From Chloranthus sessilifolius (taxonomy: Eukaryota > Streptophyta > Magnoliopsida > Chloranthales > Chloranthaceae), in contig CM037591.1 in the NCBI GenBank assembly GCA_021018995.1, positions 3,168,001 to 3,232,000 on the forward strand: DNA of 64,000 nucleotides, written 5' to 3'. The notes below the pieces were generated by a model. It did not search any database and had not been told where the DNA came from. It saw only the letters and a list, made by a program, of their open reading frames with translations. Each line of letters starts with the position of its first letter. The first letter of the stretch is position 1. This document shows, piece after piece, positions 22,718 to 34,700 of this stretch. The position numbers and the translations under genes are program-made.

Positions 22718-25700
22718 GGATGAAACTCTATCTAAAGGGGGTTAAACTCTACTCGGACGACTTCCATATTGAGTCGAGTTTTCATGTTTTCAAACCTTGA
22801 TCTAATCTATCCAACATATCTAAAGCGGTTCGACCCTTAGAGCCATCATAAAATTATTAAGGTTATGAAGTCAATCTGTTGTACGGTTTAATAGCTCAAA
22901 AATATCATCTCATTTTCAAAATTTCTCACATTTTTTCTTTACACCGTAAGTTATTATTCACTTTTCCTCAAATGTCTAGCGAACTGATATACAGAATGTT
23001 GGTTGAGGATTTTAACTCCGAGGACGTATTAACTACCGCAATCGTTGTAGCACAAGAAAAAAATCTGATCTGTCCATGTCCAAATTTGTAACTCATATTA
23101 TGAGTTATAAACAATACTCAAATTTGTCACAGTTCCACCTTTTCAAATTGATGCGGAACGCCAAGGTCGAGAGCCATAGATTCAGACTGCAACAGATTTT
23201 CCAGCCAAGAAGAAGCGGAACGGAAATCAGAACCAGGCGTAAAGGAGAAAAAAAAAAGTTACTGTTCACAGTGAATAGTGATGGACATCCGTGAATAGTG
23301 ACGGACTTCCGTGATGAACACTACGGACGTCCGTGGACGTCGTGACGGGATTTTTAAATTTTTTTATTTTTTTTGCAAAAACTTACCTTTTAGTATTTTA
23401 TTTCGTTTAGAACTCTATTATTTTGAATTATTATTAGTGGCCTATATAAAGAGGCTTGTAAAGACTTTTAATTAGTTTTTGATAAATGAAAAGAGTCTTT
23501 TGCCTCCTTGCTTGAGATGAGCATCTTCGGAGAGTGAATCTTCATTTCCCGATAAGGGTTTGGGTGTAAAGCCCAAAATCTATCATCTATCTACCTCTTT
23601 ATTTTTTATTTTCTTTTTCTACTTTGTGTGATCCCATAAACCTTTAAATCCCCAAAATCATAATTTCTAACACCCATCGGAACCATTGATTCGAACCTAT
23701 CTCACAAATCCCTATCTCAACCATTAAATCTCTAAACACCCGATCCCATAAACCATAGGAGAACTTGAGATCCCACCATTGAACCACGAGTAAGTGCCCT
23801 ACTCTGGAAAACCTAGAGTTCTACCTCTAGGACCAATCTGCATCGCAACTCTAACGGATCTAGCGCAAAGACTGGACCTTTCCTGAACCCGGACGTGATC
23901 TTTCGTATGGAAAACAATGAAACCCTAAGGTAGCCGCATTATTTTCAGGTTTATTGTTCAAGTTCATTTAAATTAATTTCGACAAGTAATTAATTCATCG
24001 CATTCACGTAGTTTAGGGTTTTTGTCCTGCGTTAGTTTTGGTATCAGAGCCTAAGTTCTAGGTTAGAGCATATTTGTGTGACATTTAATTCATTGCATTT
24101 TAATTTCCATTGCATCTTATTTCTGTTTTGGCCAAAGTGTGCACATCTTGTGTTCGACAAAAGTCCTTGTTCATTTTGAGTCACATGTGTATGTCATTTC
24201 GAAGTTATTTAATTTTATGACATTTGTGTCTACATTTGTGTGCACGCCATGTGTTTGTTAAAATTCCTCAACTGTTGTGTGGTCCATAGAAGTGCGTCTG
24301 AGTTGTGTTTGTGTCAAGCATCATGTATGAGTCACTTACACGCCACCATGAATCCCCTACCCGTACTGAAAGGATACAAACCGAACGAGAAAACCACTAC
24401 ACTCCAAATTTTTGGCAAAGTCCCAAAAGTCATGATGAAACTAGAGTTAGGGGATACCTTCGCCATCGTGAACTTAAGTACGACCCTGCCGAGAGGTTTC
24501 TAAAATCTATTCGGAATGAGGTTCCAAATTTTGAGGGTACAACGAATCCTAAAACCTTTGTGGAGTGGTTATCTAGTGTGGAGTATTTTAATTGGTATGA
24601 CATATTAAATGAGTACAAAATTAGGCTAGCAAATGCAAAGTTGAAAGGAAATGCCAAAACCTATTGGACTAATGTTGAGTTTATACGCGAGTTAGCTAAC
24701 CGGAAACCCATCATACGATGGGAGGACATGAAAAAATTTACTTATCGAGAATTATGTTCCTCTCACACACAGTCATCTTTTACGATTTTTAAAATCCAAG
24801 ATAGGCAAGTGTCCTGATTGCTCCAAGTGTAACGGATTTGGACACTTTGCTTACCAATGCTCCACACAATTTCCCACTCCGAATTTATTGATTAAATGAG
24901 AGAGTTCTAAGGAGCCGGAAAATATGAAAGTAGAAGAGGAAGTGTATGACCCCCCTAGAACCGTGATGAGTGAAGAGGAGATTGAAGAAGCTGAAGAGAG
25001 TCTAGTTTGTGTCAAAAGGGCTTCTGATTCCCTTGTGAGTAGTAATGTTGAGTCACCCATACGTGAGTCAACTGAGTCACACATGCACGATTTATTAGAG
25101 CCCGTAGAGCTAGTTGTGCACGAGTCCTTGTTGTTGGTAGAGTCGTGTGCTCTTGAATCTTTGAAGTTGGTTGAACCGAGTGTACATGAGCCATTAGTGT
25201 CCTTTGATTCAAACACACATGAGCTGACAATGCTCATAGCGTCAGTTGCGCCTAAGTCGTTGACGTTAGTAGAGTCGAGCATTTGAGTCGATTACATGTG
25301 AGTCATTCGCGTCGCATGCACATGAGAATATCGAGTCCATAGACACGCATGCACATCATAGTCTCAAGTTGCATATTGTTATACATTCTGAGTCTTATTG
25401 TGAGTCAACTTTTGAGTCTCATTTCGCATTGCATGCTGAAATTAAGCTTAAAATTAATTTATGCAATGAAACTCTCAAATTATCGATGCATTTACCTAGG
25501 ACTCTCATGGAATTCCAATTAAATGATCACGCAATGGTTCGGATTGGATCTGAACGATTCCCATTGAGAGTCGCAAAGAAGCTCTAAGCCCACGGCGCTG
25601 GACCTTTTGGAATTGTGGCAAGGAATGGTTCTACTGCGTACGTTCTTGAGCTTCCTCCAGATACAGGGATTAGCTCAACGTTCAATGTGGAAGACCTAGT

Positions 25701-28700
25701 TCCTTCTTTGGGCCCAACCCCACCACCTTGCAATCCTTTCCAACCGCCTCTTATTCACGATCCCATCCCAACTTTGCAGTCACTACCACTTCCCTATCCA
25801 AGCAGGCAGAGGAAAGTGATAATTGAGGAAATTTGGGATGATCTTGTGGCATTCACTTGCGACATAAAATTTCTGGTCTATGAGATGCAGAGGGTTGGCG
25901 AGTCGACTATCGAGAGTGCATGGGCCAATCATGAGAGAGTTCGTTGCTTGAGTTCCCGTATTTCTGGTCAATATCGCGATCACACTTCATCGAGGATGAA
26001 TTCCTTCGGGTTCGGGAGAGTTGATGCGAAATTTCAAAAGTATTTGGTAGAGTGACTTGGCGAGCCGGGTTCTTGGGCTCGTCAAGGAGAGGCTTACCAA
26101 GTACGTTCCTCTACAATGGACCGAGATGATGCTCATACGTCACCGATTGCCATAATTCACTACATGTGTGTTTCATCGGTGATGAAACATTTTGAGTTGG
26201 GGAGAATGATGCGGGACGCAAAGATCGAGAGTCGTAGATACGGAACGCAACAGATTTTCCAGCCAATAAAAAGCGGAACGGAAATCAGAACTAGGCGTAA
26301 AGGGAAAAAAAAAGTTACTATTCCCAGTGAACAGTGATGGACGTCCGTGAATAGTGACGGACGTCCGTGATGAACACTACGGACGTCCGTGGACGTCGTG
26401 ACGAGATTTTCAAATTTTGTTGTTTTTGTTGCGAAAACTTACCTTTTAGTTTTTTATTTTGTTTAGAACTCTATTATTTCAAATTATTATTGGTGGCCTA
26501 TATAAAGAGGCTTGTAAAGACATTTAGTTAGTTTTTGATGAATGAAAAGAGCCTTTTACTTTCTTGCTTGAGATGAGCATCTTCGGAGAGTGAATCTTTG
26601 TTTCTCAAGAAGGGTTTGGTGTGAAGCCAAGCATGTGAAGCCCAAAATCTATCCTCTATCTACCTCTTTATTTTTTATTTTCTTTCTCTACTTTGTATGA
26701 TCCCATAAACCTTAAATCCAGTCGTCACCTTTTCCAAATCCCCAAAACTATAAATCCTAATACCCATCGCAACCATTGATTCGAACCCATCTCACAAATC
26801 CCTATCTCAACCATTAAATCTCCAAACACCCGATCCCATAAATCATAGGAGAACCTGAAATCCCACTATTGAACCACGAGTAAGTGCCCTACTCTGGAGG
26901 ACCTAAAGTTCTACCTCTAGGACCAATCTGCACCACAACTCTAACGGATCTAGCGCAAAGACTGGACCCTTTCCTGAACCCGGACGTGATCTTTCATATG
27001 GAAAACGATGGAGCCCTAAGGGAACTGCATTATTTTCAGGTTTATTGTTCAAGTTAATTTAAATTAATTTCGGCAAGTATTTAATTCATCGCATTCACAT
27101 AGTTTAGGGTTTTTTTCCTGCATCACAAATTTTTTGCTTGTGACAACACTCTTGTAATTCAGCTTTGAACTACCAAGTACTGTAGAAAAACTTACTATTT
27201 CATATTTCAAGGCCCCCAACATTCGTGTCATACAACTTTCGACATGATTCAGTGGCCAAAAGTCTCCTTCATATGTGATTATGAGTTATGTCTCATTAAT
27301 TCTATCTCCATCGATAGGATCCATCGCGAAGTTGAAAAGGATCCTGTTGCCTTGACGTAATGCTCATAGTTCTACACTTTTACTACCGAATTTCAATTTT
27401 GTCATATAATACGAGGGATTTACCATCTCCATCTTCCAAGTTATTTCTGAATACTAGAAATAAGGTAAAAATAATGGCATTTGAAGTAACACCTCCTGGG
27501 TGTTATTTCAAATACAAGTCTCAAGTCATTTGATGTCTGAAGTCTATCAGGGAAACTTTCATCGCTCCACCACTGGTGCTTTTCATTGAATGAGTTGGAA
27601 GCTCTGATGATGTGGAAGGTGTGACGTAGAGAGAAAAGTGTGAAGAGTTAGAGTCGGATTGGGAGAGGAAGGAGAGCGATAAGTTGGGAGGACAGAGAGA
27701 GAGAGATAGGGAGCAGATTGGAGAGGGAGGAGGGAGAAAGTGAGAGAGTCGGATTGGGAGAGGGAGGAGCGAGAGAGGTGTGTTGAAAGAGAGAGAGAAA
27801 CGTGTGGAGTTAGATTCACGACCGACATTGGGTCAAGGGTATATACCTGCCGGCCTAAAAACCCGACTCGACTCAACCAACCTCTTACTTGAACCGACCC
27901 AATCCGAAGGTCGGGTTGGATGTCTCTTGCCCAACTCGAATTGATGGGTCAAGTTTGTGGCCGACTCAGTAGAAAATTCGGATCAGGTGGGTTGGGTATC
28001 GGGTTGACCCACAACTCATTGACAGCCTTAATTATGATCATAAATACTACAATTTGGATAATTAAAATTTAAATTCATTTTTTAAAAACTAATCAAACGA
28101 AGCATTTACAAATTCGCGAACCAAATCCAAATACACTGATTAAACATCGAAACCAGAGATTTACATTATTTCAAATCCATGATTTGAAATGCCTAGATTG
28201 GAAATTCTTGGATTTGGAATACCCAAATCCAAATAAGTGTTCCCAAACACACCCTTAAGTCTTTCCATTGCTCCTCGATGCATTTGAATGTAATATCCTC
28301 CTAGAGATCGAAAGGCAAGCCATGGATCCTTATCCAAACATCAAATAGATTGAAATGGAATAAGAAGCGCTTAATTTCTTAACTGTCGGTCTTATTATGG
28401 CAAGGCCCAATCTTCGAGGAGATGGTCAATCTTCCTTTCTCCCACCACTGTCCCCCCCTCACACCGATCATAGAGCCAGCTGGACCACCTTTGATGATAA
28501 CTCAACCTCCTCCCTCGATCTCTATCTTCAAACGCTTCATTCACCGGCCTCAACAACTTCTCAACAGGCAACAATCCCGACCTGTTCTGAAAAACAGTAA
28601 TAGATCAAGATATTAGAGAAGTAAGATATTGAATAGTTATTATGTGCCATACTTTTGGTAATTGGATTTAAGTGGGGTATTGAACCGCTGATAATAGCCA

Positions 28701-31700
28701 TCTTTTTTACCCTTGGATCAGAATTTTAGTTGTAATCTTGAGCTTCTGAAATGCCGAGATATTGAGTCTCCCATTAGTTAAGGGAGAGCCCCCAAGTATT
28801 TAGCTACTCTAAGAGACAATAAACGCCATTATTTTATAATATTTTAGTAAGATTTGAATTTAATACCAATACTCAAATAGTATTCTAATTCCCAAAATTA
28901 TAGTATTAAGCACAGAAAAAAATTTGTAACACTTAAAAAATACCTGAAGCTTCGAATAACAAAAAAGAACAGTATTAGAATGTATCTCATATAATACAGA
29001 GCATTGTGTTTGTGCAGCGGTGGATCTCACCGATCATACGCGACGATACATTCAAAAAATGGAGTCACCAACCGGAGCTTTTGATGTCTTAGGATACCCA
29101 AAATCAAGATCGTGTGCACCGAAGTGCTAGATTTAACTCCGAATTACCGGTCAACGCCAAAGCCTCTAGGCAAGGACTTCGGCTATCAATCGGGAAAGTG
29201 TTAGGCACCCGATTGACCCGCTCATAAGCGATCTCTACTATGGTAAAAAATAAATATAAAAATGAGCGGCACTTCCTCTTGCCTGAAGGCACACCGATCC
29301 TATTGGGCTCTCCACAAACACCGAAATTTCGGCGGCGTAATGGCCCAAATCCTAGGATAGAGGAAAAACAAATAAAGAAGGTAGAGGAATAGAGGAGAGA
29401 GCAGGAGCTCTCAGGCCCTTGTAGCATCGTGGTCGGATCTTCGCGTGGATACAACACCGATGAGCTTCCGATAGCAAATGGGTTAGAGATGATTTTTTTT
29501 TTTTAACTAGCTATGGCTTGGGAGCTAGAGGGTTTGAAATGATGGAATGATGGCGCTAAACTAAGGTTTGAAGGCTTAGAAAAGATGGGGATGGAAGTGA
29601 AATAGCAAGGGAGGAACTAAAGTTCTAAGGCTTGGATCGGTCTTTGCTTGGGAATGGGAGGAGATTTATGTAGAGTTTCTTCTCTTAGATTTCAAAAAGT
29701 GCTTAAATAAAGAGAGAGAGAGAGGGGGGGGGGGAGGGGGGCTCTATTTATAGAGAAAGGGTGGATTAGTGAGTGGTTAGGTCATTAATGGGTTTAAGAA
29801 TTAAGTAATGGAGAATCTAAGGTTTTTGGGGTTTTTAAGAGCTTGGAGAAGAGAGAAATGGGTTTAATGGTGGATGATGGGATGATGACTTGAATGGCAT
29901 AGGGGTGCTACCTAAGGTTGGGAAGGGCATATGGGTCCTAAAGAAACAAATCCCAAGCTTTGGGATGGTCTACAAGTCAAATCCCCAAATTAAAAATCAA
30001 CCATTTTTAAAAAAAATGTTTTTTTCAATTTTGAGAAGTTACGGCCCGTGTTGGAGAAGAACCACCCTGTGTAAAAAAATGTATTTTTTATTTTTGTTTT
30101 TACTCATGCCCAATGGATGCATTGGTTCAAGCTACCCCAAAACGATATATTATAATAGTAAATCGGAGTTTTTTTTATCAAAAGTTATGGCCATCGGAAG
30201 TTCGAGGGCCGCACAACATCATGAATCCGTGATATGTCATCTTTTGGGGGCTCGAGCTTCCGTGCGCTGACTTGTGGGCCCAGGCTAGGTCCAGTATGGG
30301 CCCAATGGGTTCAGTTTGGGTTCTATGGGTCTGGTTGGATTTCTAAGAGTCCGGGAAGGGTTCTAAGGGTTCGGGAAGGGTTTTAAAGGTTCGGGTTAAT
30401 TTCTAAGGGTTCGGGAAGTGCTTTCGGAAGCTCGGAAGTACACCGTTCTCGAAGTATGGGTCGATCAAGCCTTGGGCCAATTTTGGGTGTCTACAATGTT
30501 AGATATGAAAAATTATGTAAAGAAAAGAACAACAGAAATTAAGAACAGAGTGGAACAAAAAGACACATTAGAGAGGGGGTGGGAGGAACTATAAACAATG
30601 GACCTGAATCTCACGAAGATGACATCTATTTCTAGGCCTTCTACAAACTCTTAGAACTCACTCTAATACCATGAAGAGAATTGGATGTCCTTTCACAAGC
30701 TATAAGAGATCAGTAAATTATCAGATGTATGGAGTATGGACTATGGAGTTCCCTCAAGTGGCAACTACTTGTGAGTTGTGACTTATACAATTGACCTCGA
30801 GAGTAAAATATTGAAAGACATGTTCAACCTACATTAAATCATAGTAGCAGCTGTCAACCTGACGCAAACCCTCCTTTCTCATCCGGGCTTGGGACCGGCA
30901 ATTAGCAGACCACAAATAGATGGGATAAGGCTATGATGATGATGATGGTGTGCAACCTATAGTCAAGATGTGTACAACCTGCAATCACATATTCTCAAGT
31001 CCATGAGTTCAAAGGAGTATAACCATTATTATACAGTGATTAAAATGAGATGACCATCTATTATGGAATACACTTGATTCATTTATCCCTGAATGGGCCC
31101 TTCTATAAGCCTTGTAGAGATATCAGGATGTGGATTTTTGTTACTCACAAAAGAGTTAACCTATTCCCGTAAACCACAGGGGAAGGTACTGGTTCACCTA
31201 TCCCAAAAGTGATCAATTTGAGCCCTAGATGAGAGGCCCTCCATTATATGAAACTGCTTGTAATAGTTAAACAGTCATTAAGTAACTGAGGTCGTCAAAT
31301 TATTTCTTTATTCTACTGTAGTAGTGTATAGAATCTAGGGTACCTTTATTTGTTTCACTCCATCCAGTCTAGTTATAAGAGCACCAAATGTAGTAGTTCT
31401 TCACTTGGAAACCAAACACAGATGCTCAACCTGCTACACTGCCGCCCACTGTTGATCTAATGGTGCCACAGTGCTGGAACCCACTTGACATTTGGATTTT
31501 GGCAACCACATTTAAGGATGTTGAGGCAGGCTACTTAATTGCACCATCCTTAGCATGACAAAGTACAGTTACACTTTTAATGTGACGAGTGAAAAGGTGG
31601 CTAAAAAAGGCGAAAAAATGGAAAATTTGGAAAAAGAACCCCGCTTGGGGGGGTGGGGGGACGATTGGAAGCTAAAAAAACTATAAAACATACAAGTTCA

Positions 31701-31738
31701 AAAAAGACAAAAGTCGGGCAAAAAAGGAAAATATGAGA

Positions 31739-31798
<60 letters not shown>

Positions 31799-34700
31799 TA
31801 GTTTTTTAATTTTTAACATATTTTTTAACATATTTTTTAACGTAATAATATACTATTGATTATTGATTTTAATTATCAAGTAATAATGTGATAATTAACA
31901 TCCATGATCCGTCGAATAGACAATTATACATGCTATGGTAGTAAGGCAAGCACATAAAGCAAAAACTATGAATCCATATTAAATAGCAAAAACTCAAAAG
32001 TCAATAACCACTAAAAATCTATTGGTGTATGGGACTCCACACACAAAATCATGTCGCTCACTTATGTCACTCTATAGTCTATACTTAATAGTCCTGTATT
32101 AACAAGTTTTTATTTTTATTTTTATTAAGGGTTTTAAAAATATGAGAAATGTTTAAAAGGTGTTTTTTCACTTGTTTAAAACCAGTATTGTCAAGGCAAC
32201 GCCATGGCGCTGTGGCTCGCCATATAGGGTCTAATGGCGAGAGGTTCGCAAATGGATTTTAAAATCATACAAGTTCGTCTAATAGATTTTAATATGGCGA
32301 AAGGATTTTAAAATTATATAATACACGTTTTATACGTTGTGGCAAAAACGTGTGTATTAAAATGCATTTAAAAAAAAAAATACATCGTTTTTTTCACTAT
32401 GCTTTGGAGTTTGGATCAACTTCAGGCGGTGCTTGAACGGCTTGACTCTTGAGCATCCATTTTTGGTGCATCAGCAGAAAAACGCCAACTTCATTCCTCT
32501 TATATATAATCTAACATGTATCTTAGGATTGAACTCTATGAAGATGAGCTTGTTTGATATCAAATCTTATTGATAATGACTATAATGTTTGTCTATATTC
32601 CATTTGGTAATGGACCAAGGTTGCAATCTAGTCCTTGACTCAAAATTTCAAATCATTTGTGTTATAGTAATCAGACAATGATGGAGGATCCAAGCATGGT
32701 ATCAAAACTCAGCCGATACCAATACATATCCCCGATCCGTATCGGTTTCATGGAGAATCGATATCAATACCAACCGTATACAGGTATCGGGGTGATCTCG
32801 GTATCAATATCGGTAGTGGATCAATACGGGTCAGTATCAGCTGATATTGATTGATACAATTATTTTCTGTCTTTTTTTTTTTTGTATTTTTCAAAAAATA
32901 ATATATTGGCCGCTACGATATCTACCGACACTGAGTTTGATACCTTGGCTCTGAGGCCCAAAATTTCTGGATCTTTTTGTATATCTGAAATTACTTGAGT
33001 TAATAGTAGCAGCGGATACCCAGTAGAATGACTTCTATGTTCCTGAAAGATACCCAAGATTTTGTAAATCCTAACTACTTTTTTTTGTTTTTTTTTCAAT
33101 CTCAGAGAATCAAAAAATAAAATCCGCCAAATCTATCTTAATTATTGGCGGGGGGCCCACAGGGGTTGAACTCGCTGGTGAGATTGCTGTTGACTTCCCG
33201 GAAAAGAAGGTGACCCTGGTTCACAGGGGATCAAGGTTGTTGGAATTCATAGGATTCAAAGCTTCCACTAAGACAATAGATTGGTTGACGAAAAAGAAAG
33301 TTGATGTGCTTCTGCAGCAATCCATCAGTCTAGATTCTATTTCGAATGCGGATAAAACTACGTTTGAGACCACTGCCGGAGAAAAGGTCACAGCTGATTG
33401 CCATTTCGTGTGCACTGGAGCGCCTTTGGGTTCATCATGGCTCAAGGACACTCTGCTGAAGGATAGCTTGGACAAGCATGGGAGATTGATGGTTGATGAG
33501 AACTTGAGAGTTAAAGGCCAGAAGAACATTTTCGCCATCGGAGATATCACGGATATTCCGGTACGTCACGGTTTCGTTTTCTATGGGATTGAATTGTCTT
33601 TCCCTTTTGTTTTGAGGACAAAAATATCAAATTTCAGTATCAGACTGTTCAACTTACAAATTAAGCCATGACCACCTCACTTCTACGCCATGTGTCACAA
33701 TTTTTGCCCAATCCTCAAAGTAGTACGTTATATTGAGAGGTGCCCTTGGGCTAAAATTTTAGGGATTGAATCATCGGATGTAAGCACTACTATGGAATGG
33801 TGGTGCGTATTTTTTTAACAGTTGATATTAAAATACACTGAGCGGATGGTCCCGATCCTCTCTTGGGCATTATTTTTCTTGACATGTACCAATGATGTGC
33901 CTGCTCGGTAGACTGGTTCAATTGATGAAAAATCGTGTGCCACATGGCATATTAGTGAGCGGTCATGACCCTGTCCGTTTACCGGTGTTCAGCTGTGTTG
34001 GTCTTAGGTAAAATCCATCTACAGTTGGCACTCTTGCCCATTGATTAGGATCATAGTGACCAAGTCGGGTTCGGAATAAACCGGCTTGGAAAAAATCCGG
34101 CAAAATTCATCAAATTCTGGAAAAAAGGTCAAAATTTGGAAAAAATAAATAAATTATATTATTAATTAAAAACTATAAAAATAAGAATAAAATGGGAAAA
34201 TTTTGGGAATTTTGCGAATAATTCTTGAAATTAGCATTTTGTCTTTAAAAAGTCACAAGTAATAGTTTGTTTTCTAAAAAAATCGTGAATTATTCGCGAC
34301 TTCTTCAAAAAGTCGGAGAATTTGACCAATGTGATTAGGATTATCTGATCATGCACCACAGCTCATATATCACATAGATCAGTGTTCTTTACCAGTCAAT
34401 CCGGTCAATTGCCTGATTTTAGATGGTCAGAAAAGTTACATGGACAAAAAATCAAGAATCATGGTTTGAGTTTTCTGATCATTATGATTTTGGGTTTGTG
34501 GCTCATCGATTTCGTTGTCTTTGATTAATGAATGTGGCAATGATCTAAATGTGATCATGAAGGCTTGACCAAAATTTTGGGTTGTCTGATCATTATGATT
34601 TGGGGTTGTGGCCCATCGATTTCGTTGTCTTTGATTGATGAATATGGCAATGATCTAAATGTGATCATGAAGGCTTGACCAAATTTTATTTGACCTTTCC

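Larger units (their letters stand above)
23149..27125 (+). mobile_element. non-autonomous Ty3-type LTR retrotransposon in FSP1-like intron 2
   Basis: The 3,977-bp element has two LTRs, a PBS, gag remnants, the C-terminal tip of integrase and a purine tract. It is flanked by a perfect 5-bp TSD caaat (23144-23148 and 27126-27130). The LTR ends TGATGC and GCATCA are perfect inverted repeats. Protease, reverse transcriptase, RNase H and the integrase core are missing, so it could only have moved with proteins supplied by another copy, or it lost pol after insertion. It lies in the sense orientation within the host gene's second intron. Confidence 0.92.

Noticed and set aside
29104-29457. 117-codon minus-strand frame and the 126-codon frame at 29890-30270
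   Set aside because: Both lie within the LTR-like block and resemble no protein family I know.
31601-31831. Open frames through (AT)n runs with Ile-Tyr repeats (also 51984-52352)
   Set aside because: Microsatellite artefacts.
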